64,000 bases of DNA from Nipponacmea schrenckii (taxonomy: Eukaryota > Mollusca > Gastropoda > Lottiidae), in contig CM060202.1 in NCBI GenBank assembly GCA_030562195.1, forward strand, positions 20,074,317-20,138,316, in the 5' to 3' direction. Numbering within the stretch: position 1 is the stretch's first letter; each line of letters begins with the position of its first letter. Positions 1 through 9,500 of this stretch are shown piece by piece. The position numbers and the translations under genes are program-made. The notes beneath the pieces were generated by a model. That model ran no database searches. It worked only from the letters and a program-made list of their open reading frames with translations, and was not told the DNA's origin.

Positions 1-199
1 AGATGAATGTTGTCTGAAAAAAAACAAAGCCATGATTGAAATCTGAATAAACATTTTGAAATATGTAATTTGCTTTAAACATCTTATTCCTGTTTTTTAA
101 AATCAAACTTTAATTTGCTTGTATCAATATGAACTACAAACTATATATTGGATAAACATTCAAAAGAAACCGCTTCTCAATACCCTTTTGTATGCCTAC

Positions 200-3093
200 C
201 TTTAGAAGACAAATGTCTTGGTAAGACAGGATAAATAGCTTGTTCCCAGCAATTAGCAGTATCAGGTTTGGTTGTTATGGCAACATCCTTACCAAGGTGA
301 AGGTCAAACCACAAAACTATGGCATCAAGACGCCCAGTTTTAGCAACTTTTAAAGTTCTTCTTAAACTGATACCATTCAAAAGTTTCCCTATTTGGGATG
401 AATCACTAAAATCAACAGACAGCAGAAACACAGGGGCAGATAACTCAATGTAACCGCCCCGTATACTTGAAAGATCTTCTGTGGTGTAAGGTTCATCATC
501 CACCATAGTTGTTTTACAATGGATAGAAATCCCATGTAAATCAACATTCTGTAGAACTGGATATAGGAACCTAGAAAGGGATTCATAGAGATCTTGTGGG
601 GTTCTATAGCACAGCGGTTAGAGCGTTGCTTCTTTATGTCATGACGTCTTTTGCATGGATACATTGAAAATGTCGGACATGAGTTCTAATCTCAATTGAT
701 CTCACAATTAGAGTCCACCCAGCTGTAAATGAGTACAGATAATCTGGGAAAGATCAATAACAAGAGGTTGTTATCCTTGTAAAATATAGTTGTTTCTTTC
801 TTTTCTTTCTTTTTATACAAATAGAATTACAACTTAAACAGATCCAAATCAAGACCATCTTCACATTGGCATATCAGTATAAAGACATGTAAACAGGAAA
901 TGGTTGGAAATAGAAATTCTGTGCCACCATTGTTTGTTGTTGTCCTGATTATAAAGTAAGCTTACCTATTTTTGTTCAAGATAGCTTCTGATTCTACAGC
1001 ACAAACATATACTGAGGCACTTGCTGGTATAATACAAGGCTTCTAAAACAGAAAATAACAATATAAATCCAGTTCAAAACAGTTTATAATATTTCTGGTG
1101 TTCTCACATCACATTTATGGGTCTCTTCTGTATGATAGCTCATTACATTACAAACTGTTTGTCTATGATAGTATTATCTATATTATCAGGAGATATTTTT
1201 CAATACTATTTTTCATTAAACTTGCAAACCTTATCTTGGCTTGGCTAATGACTAAACTCACACTTGTAAAGGTGGTGTACTCACCTCGTTAGATGAAACA
1301 AGATATTTGATGGCATGGTCTAGTGTAGATAAAATATGTTCTCCAAATAAACCTGCATCAAATGTTTCTGTTACTATAACATCTACCCTAAAACAGACAA
1401 ACTATCAAACTAAGTTCACTTATCCATGGTACTGCTAATCAATGAAAGGATATTTACTATTGTGATGTCTTTCAATTCTTATATGCCATTGTCAAATATA
1501 CTATGAATGATGGCATTTTTGGTTTAAACACCAGTCCTGCTGACAGAAATATATCAGAACTATGAAATTTTAGCAGTTTAATACGTAATTGGGGTATTAG
1601 GATCTAATATAACTTACTTTTCAGGAATATCTGAGGGAATCTTAAGATCAGTTGAATTCTTACACAACAGTTTTATATATTGGTCAACACCATTAAACTT
1701 CAATACATCTTGAGCAACATCATGCATAGTTTTAGATCTCTCACAAGCATAAACACTTTTATAGCCTGCTTCTACACAGTACATACTAAATAAATAAATA
1801 GAACCAAATCATAATGTTAGTTTTAATAAAAAAATTGATTATTTTGGAGTCAACAGTGGACTGTTTTATCTTAACCATTTCAGATGCTTTGTAAATATTC
1901 TTGAACACCCAATAATCTGATCATTTACATTGGCCCATTAAATGCAGAAAAGTAGGATGTAAAACTCTATTCCAATCCTTTCATTTATTTTTCAATCTTT
2001 TTATTAATCTGAAACTCTGTAGTATGAAGATATATAAAGGCAAAACCTCAATAGTCCAGTTCCAGCACCAATATCTAATATAGAAGTTCTTCCCTCAGTC
2101 ACAACTTCTTTAATAACCTTTCTGTAAGCTTCATTCCTGATGGTATCATTCAGCATGCGAAAATGCCATCTGTCCACCAGAAAACTGCAAATATTTTCTA
2201 AATTCTGGCGTGCAGCAACATATCCAGGAGCTATACGAAGTGCTTTTCTGATATATAAAGCTCCTTCATCAATATAGCTTAGTCTTCAAAAGAAAAATAA
2301 TATAAATGAGAAAGTTAAAAAATACCATTAGGCATACAATAGCACGATTAAGTCATTAGTTTATCAATAGTTCTATCCTGCATGCCTAGACACCTTTTCC
2401 ATATCAGTCTATGAATCACTGAAAATGGCAGGACTGGTTGAAGAAATAAGCATCAAATCTTCAGTACAATGCCCATACTGGAAAACATGTATGTTACACG
2501 GGATATCTCTGGCCTGGCATAAGTTACTTACGCCAAATTTATATTGTCGCTGGTGTAAAATTTTTTATTAAGTCTGAAAATTTGGAGTAAATCTCTGGTG
2601 AATAAAATCTCAATCGGCGTGGCATTTATACTAAGACTAATGTTGGAGTAAATCTCTGGCGAATGAAATACAAACTTTCCAGTATGGTACAATGCCATAT
2701 GCACTTTGTTTCAATTTATAAGGAAATAATTCGAGATATTTATTTACCAGTCATTGGATATAGAGCAAGAGTGGCTAACCTGAATAACTGGGCTCCGATA
2801 TTATTAAGGGCAGTTTCACATTCTGGAAAAACTTCACAGGCTTGTTCATAACATTTGAATAGATCTTCTATTCTGTCTTGTCTCTCCAGCTCTTCTGTCC
2901 ATTCTCTCATTACATACGTAAAGTCAGTTTTCAGTGTCTTCTTGAGTGTGTCATCTAATTTCAACACTAAAAGATAATGGGCAAAAGCTCTCCCGTAATT
3001 TCTATCAAGAGTGCAAGTGTTTGCACTTTTCAATGAAGATTCAATTAGTGTTTTTATTTTTTCAGTATTTTCTAAATTTGTTTTCTCCGCCAT
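200..3093 (-). CDS. PRMT9: Protein arginine methyltransferase 9, N-terminal part (3' end outside window)
   Basis: This enzyme makes symmetric dimethylarginine; the vertebrate protein modifies the splicing factor SF3B2 (family knowledge). Six coding exons on the minus strand: 2780-3093, 2047-2283, 1618-1785, 1285-1387, 966-1042 and 200-570. All have GT-AG borders and matching phases. Exons 1-2 encode a TPR-like N-terminus. The SAM-binding motif DIGAGTG lies near residue 175 and the double-E loop TETFDAGLFGE near residue 250. Exon 6 holds the conserved EPYTTE and CWEQAIYPV segments. The chosen start, MAEKTN, aligns with the family N-terminus. The donor after exon 6 (GT at 198-199) means the C-terminal half lies beyond base 1. 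No frame break was seen. Confidence 0.95.
600..818 (+). repeat. tRNA-derived SINE copy in PRMT9 intron 5
   Basis: Plus-strand sequence begins with a tRNA-like head. The A-box-like TAGCACAGCGGT is near 607 and the degenerate B-box-like GAGTTCTAATCTC near 690. A body starting CCACCCAGCTGTAAATG follows, then a C/T-rich tail at 790-812. The body and tail recur at 12341-12485, so this is a dispersed family and not a functional tRNA. The 5' boundary lies close to the acceptor of PRMT9 exon 6 and is approximate. Confidence 0.7.
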
Positions 3094-3112
3094 TTTGAAT
3101 ATCTACTTCCGG
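3086..3112 (-). promoter_or_regulatory. YY1-like and ETS-like motifs at the PRMT9 start codon
   Basis: On the minus strand the start codon sits inside AAAATGGCGG (about 3086-3095), which fits the YY1 consensus. CCGGAAGT, an ETS core, lies just upstream at 3105-3112. This pair is typical of TATA-less housekeeping promoters where transcription starts within tens of bases of the ATG. The motifs are seen directly; function is inferred. Confidence 0.45.
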
Positions 3113-3578
3113 TCCCATAACGAAAGTGTATCCAAATAATTTCTATATGACAAAAACGTAACCATCATTAGTAAGTCATAACCATTTCCATTTAAAGAAA
3201 ACCTTCATTGGTGATAACATGTCGCAAAGTTTCGATATAATAACTGTTTAATGTTGATGTTTGACATTTTGATTTAGATCTTAGGCCATTCAATCATGTT
3301 TGAAGATGCAGAAATTAAAAACACTAGATATTAATCATATTCCTTATTTTAATGCATATACATGTAACTCTTATACAAAAACATGAACTTTATCACAGGT
3401 AAAAATAATGCTGGTTATTATCCACAAATCACATAAATAATTTGTATAGTCAATTCAGAAACTTGTCAGAGCAGGTTTACAAGAGCAGGTCTACAAGAGC
3501 AAGGCACTAGCATAGAGAAGTAGCTCAACACCACAATGAAATATACAATGGGATGAGGTTGGGTTCAATGGCTATCTA
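3094..3578. other. Short intergenic gap between CCDC138 3' end and PRMT9 5' end
   Basis: Holds the PRMT9 promoter on the right-to-left strand and the CCDC138 3' UTR. A minus-strand ATTAAA near 3348 could be a poly(A) signal. No coding exon or repeat was found. Confidence 0.4.
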
Positions 3579-6500
3579 TCACTTTGATGCAGAATTCAAA
3601 TTAAATAATATAGATTTTAGATTGAGAGCCAGGAAGGCATTTTCATTTCCACAACTTCTCAATATCTCTTGTAGAATACTGGTAATGGTGTAAACTTCAA
3701 AATACTTTTTATTCGATCTGTAAAATATTAAGAAAACTTGCTCTAATTTTCATATATTATATAAACAAGATTCACCTAAAACAGAGAAATACTTTTAAAA
3801 ATAAGTTAAGATATTATTTCTTGAAAAACTGATTCAAAAGGATGTTGATCCTGTGGCTCTCCAAGATGGAGATTTGATAAAAGGAACCAGATTAGTTTTG
3901 GTTTTGTCTCAAATCATAGCTTGTGGGTTTAAACAATACTGATTATTCACAACTTTAGACTGTTGACATGGATAAAAAAAAATTCACATCTGTTATCAAA
4001 TAGTTATTATCTAATTCTCACTTGACCTGATTCTGTTGTCAAACATTAGACTTACTTGATTTTCGAGAGTTTTTGTAGTAAAATGCTGATACAGTCCATG
4101 ATACGGTTATCTTGTATGGGTGTTCTTAATACCATAGCCATTGTACGAAACCATGACTCATTGCCACAACCCTCTAGAAATGAAGATGCAAATGGTGAAT
4201 CTGTCGACATCTGTATAAATATATCTATTGCTTGACCAAGAAACACCTGAAAAAAACAATCAAATCAAAATATAGCATAGTTCTTTTGAAATTCATTTCA
4301 TTTAAAGAGCTCCAAATGGTGAGTGTCCATGGACAACCAAAGTTGTTACAAAAATTTTTTGTGAATGTGGATTTTTCTTCAAATAAGATAGCAAACTTTG
4401 AAGAGAAAAACTTATTTTTACTGGTCAATATGATGTTGAATATAGAATATGTTAAATAATAGAGTAAGAGACAAACCTTATTAACTGGTTTAAGATAAGA
4501 GGAGATAACTGGAGTAGCTTGATAATATAAAAATAATTCTTTCACCACATCTGACTTTAAATCTACCTTTACTGTATCAAATACTATTGCCAGTACATCA
4601 GCTGAAAACAGAAAGTAACATCCAATAGTAAATTGACAAAATATTGTTTGTATTTTTCTTGAAAAACAAACCTTATATAAATAAAAACAATGCTTTTAAC
4701 AGATTAAAATAAAATCTTTCATAACTGGGTAAAATGTAGTAAATTCAGTTCAAGACTGAAATTTATCTCATTATTGAAAGGTTTCAATCTCTATAAAACC
4801 ATATTCTTGAAATCTTATGAAAGATTTATGAGATCCAGATGTTAAGAAATACAGTAATCTGATTGGATAATAAAATAAATTAATTTTTAGTGATTGACCA
4901 ATCAGATGACTAATAGACTTAAATTAATTCTTTTTAAATTTTTAATAAGGGCCATGATTGATCAAGCATTTGATTATGGGAACTTAGTTAGAATCAAAGG
5001 TTGACAGCTTCTGTTTTTTTCTTATGCAACCTTGAAAAACACAGGTGGGTCAAAGAAAGATAATCTAACAAAGTCACTTCAACTTACCTTGAGACAATGT
5101 TTTCAGTATGATTAATGAGGAAAAAAAAGCGTAGATGTGAGTTACAGCTATGAAAGAATAAACCATCTTGACGTCTGTCATAGCGATAATCGTGTAAAGA
5201 GTTATCTGGACTGTCTGCTGTACGATGTGTGGCACGGGGTCGATAAATCTCTTCCCCTAATCTTCGTAACGTAGACACCATATTGGTTTTCTGAAATTAT
5301 AGAATGTAGTTTTCTTCAATGATCTAACTGCAAATAGATTGTTATACCACATGCATAGACAAAGGCTTTTAGAACTGACATTTCATGGGTTCTGCCTCAA
5401 GTCATATTGAATCTAAAGACAAATGTTATGAAAATATATCTTACTGTGGTAGTTTGTGATTTTTCAATATGAACTAATGACCAGTATATAAACTGTAAAC
5501 AAGGCAAAGATACACGTAGATTTACAAGGTTATTTTCTTTCAATAAATCTACTAGTGATGGTAAAACCTACAAAATATATACAAAATAGCTTTAATAGGC
5601 TCAATAACTATTTGATTAAATCTCAAATAATGGTTGTTAATCAAATTTTTATACACTGATACACATAAAATATATTGAAGAAACATATTAAAAATTCAAG
5701 ACTCTCCCCTCTCCCCCAAGGCTGTGATTGCAACCATAAAATAAGAAACATTTCTAGCCTTTTATAAAAAATTTTTACAATGTATATAAATGAAAAACCT
5801 ACCCTAGTAATTTTTTCCTGGAGATAATCTGGTTGAGAGAGTTTTTCTGATGGTTGTGTTGGTTGTTCTGTGAGTGTTTGACGGAGGTGTGCATCAGATA
5901 CCCAATCTAGTAAAACTGACATAGTTTCTAACACTGGACTAGAGGTAGTAGTTTTACTTAATTTACTTGTCTTTTTACTACTCTCTTCATTCTCTTTAGT
6001 TTTAACTGATTTAGCCACTGATGAATCCAGAACTGGCAAATTTTTATCTTTAGATTGACGATGTTCGAATTCATGTTTTCTCTGAAAGGAGAAAGGGATG
6101 AGTTATTAAACGATATAAAATATTCTTTCATCCTACTTTACTCCATATTTTCAATCAGTAAAGACATGCATAATAGTCCAGTTTGCAATGAGAACCTATG
6201 CATGGGCCACATCCAAAGGCGATTATTGCACATCTTTCCTTTGTCATACCTTCCTTAATTATCATCTAGAAGAATACTTTAAAATTCCACAATTTCCAAA
6301 AGAAATTACTCATTTTGGAAATATATCTGTGTCAATTCAATAAAGAAGTTCATATATCTTGTGAAGTAAGAAAGGAAGCTATGTGATTTTTTCAATATAA
6401 AGAAGATGTTTATCTCTGTAAAGGTGTTGGAATTGTACAAAAAGTAGGTTTACCTGTAAATTAATCAGTCTAGATTGACTAGTGACTGCTTGTTTCTCTA

Positions 6501-9500
6501 ATTTATCATATCCTTGTTGTAGAATATCCATCTGTAAATAAAATAAGTAATAATTAAACAGCAATAAAATGAAGAAAACATCAAATTGTATTTAGCATTT
6601 CCTCAATATGTCTCAAAATAATTTGAATTATTCACAGTTTGATCTCATCATTTATACCATAAAACTGAAGGGTTTATATCTCTCTAAACAGAGAAAATAC
6701 TTCTTTTTAAAACATGAAGATATTTTAATGGTCAAACATTTCAAAAAACACCACATCTTCATTTACAAAAAGAAGTCTTTTCTCTGGTTCTGTAGTTTAA
6801 CGTTCCTCCAATCCCTCTGAGTATCTAGTCAGATCCCAGCGAGGAGACCTCTTTACCCCTCATCCAGTTACAGAGTTATATTACACAGAGGTTTGCAGTC
6901 GCTGTATTTCCTCCCATTTTTACAGTAAGACACAATAGAGGCCAACTACTCTTACCTCTTTTCGTAAAGCATCATTAGCTTGTTTTAAAGTTTCAAAACT
7001 ATCCTTTAATCTCTTATTTTCTTTGGATTTTTCTTTTATTGTTAATTCTAGCTGCTCTGTTTCTTCTTTATGTTCCTGAAGTTCAGTGAAAATTAAATGA
7101 TCATTATATTTAAAGAATTTAGAAATGGTGCAGTTTAGATTTATTTGAAAAGAGATTTAATAAAGAGATGAATTATTGCAGCTGCCCATCATCAGATCTA
7201 TAATTAGGAATTTAAAGAGATTCACAGCTTTTTGGGGCTCGTTAGTACTAATACAAATCAATTATTTCTTCTGTTTCTTAAAATAAAAACATTGACTTAC
7301 CTTTTGTATAAGATGTAATCTCTGTCTGACTTGATGATCTGATATTGTTTGTATGTTTGTTTGAGAAATAGCTACCAGTCTTTCTCTTTCTTTGATCTTC
7401 TCTTCTCTTTCATGTAGTATCTGATTCTCTTTCTACAATAACATATGATAGGCATAGATATTGAGACTGTAGATTCAGAAATTTCAGATATCTTTACATC
7501 ATGATCTTAACATGTTTAAACAAATCTTGATTTTATCATCAACACAGATTAACTTTTCCTAAGAGTTTAACACTGTTTAAGGTAAAATAACGTTCTGTCC
7601 TAGGAGTATAGATTGACTGGAGGCGGCATGACGTCATTTGCCTGACGCCACGTCACCCTGCGGTCCGCCATCTTGGTCAACCCAAAAGAAAACGACGTCA
7701 ACGCCTTCTTATGATTAGTATGCCTACTTAGGTAATCATTATTGTGAATAATGCCCTCTTGTTCTGCATACGGCTGCACTAATAGACCAGATAGAGATAG
7801 ACGACGTTCAATCACCTTTCATACGTAAGTTGTTTTAATTCTTTTTTTTTTAAATCGTGAATCAAGAACTAGATCTAGATCTAGATCTAGGTCCAGCTAC
7901 GCCTACTCACCTACACTGCCCAGGCCTACTTGAAATAAGAATAAATATCTTGTTTAGTTGTAGGGACTATTATAATATATAAATAATTAAACTACGTCTA
8001 CGGAGAAAATTGAAAGAAAAACTAGAAAATTATTATCTGATTGTACTGATGTGATTTTTTTCGTGCATCTGACGATCTGTGTTTTCCTGATTGCGGACAA
8101 CATTCTCGTTTGCGTCCTATGAGTTGGCTAGGGCGCTCAACTATGCTCAACTTGACTATTTATGAGAGTGGGTAGAAACACCTCCTCCCACAACACGATT
8201 CGACTGTCCGGTATAAGGTCGCACATTGTTCTATGGAACATAGCATGAGGCCTAATATTAAGGCTAAAACATTTCTGTCCTTACGAATTGCTTTTTAATA
8301 AGCAATCAATCCAATTTTATTTCTGTTATAGGTTTCCCAAGGATGTTAGCTTGAAAAGTCAATGGATACGTGCATTACGGCGAAAGAATTTCACCCCGTC
8401 CAAGTCAGCCCTTGTTTGTTCGCAACATTTTAAAGATGAAGACTTTGATAGAACATCACAGTGCGTTGTTCGTCTTCGGCCATCTGCTATTCCGTCCCTT
8501 TTTCCTTCATTTCCATGTTATTTAAAAGAGAATACCACCCCTCGCCGCCCTCCAAGTGAACGACCAATTTTCTGCACTCAACCTAGTCCAATTACTGCAG
8601 TCCCACAAACACCAACTGTCATCACTCCAGAGAAAATTTCATTGAAACGGAAGTTAGAAGAAAGTCAGAACAAACTTATTTCTTCTCGAAAGAAAATGAA
8701 AACACTCCTTCAAGCAAGAAGACGTCTTCTGAAACGTAATGCCAATTTAAAGAATGTTATAGCTGATATGAGAAAGAATGCTGTTGTCAGTAGCAGTAGT
8801 ATTGATGTATTAGAGAAATGTGCTGGTGGAATACCGGATTTATTGAAAAGGCAGAAGGCGAAAATTCAAAACCATCCCTTACCAACAAAATACTCTGCAC
8901 AGTTAAGAAGTTTTGCATTAACTCTGCATTTTTACTCGCCCCGTGCGTACAATTACGTCAGGAAAGTTTTTGATACTTGTTTGCCTCATCCCAGAACTAT
9001 CAGTAAATGGTACAAGAATGTTGACGATGCTCCTGGCTTTAGCGATTCTGCCTTCGAAGCTCTTAGGAAGCGCAGTGAATTACACGGTCAGAAAATGACA
9101 TGTTCCTTAATGATGGACGAAGTTGCAATTCGTCAGCATGTTGAGTTTGATGGACAGAAATATCATGGGTATATTGATATGGGCACAGAACTTGATGATG
9201 ATTCCCTACCAGTAGCAAAGGAAGCTTTAGTGTTTATGGTGGCTGACCTGAAATCTTCCTGGAAATTGCCCGTTGGATATTTTTTAATTAATGGTCTAGG
9301 TGGTGAAGAGCGCAAAAACTTAGTAACTGATTGTATTGAACAACTTTTTTCGGCTGGTGTTTTAATTGTTTCTTTAACACATGATGGCGCTGCAGCAAAT
9401 TTGTCTATGTTACGATTATTGGGTGTAAACTGGAACGATGCAAAACATATACAGTCTTTTTTTATTCATCCTGTACACGATTCTAAAGTTCACAAAATTT

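Noticed and set aside
8084..8130. Cysteine pair CFPDCGQHS as THAP exon 1
   Set aside because: No in-frame start or phase-compatible donor; 7751-7824 fits far better.
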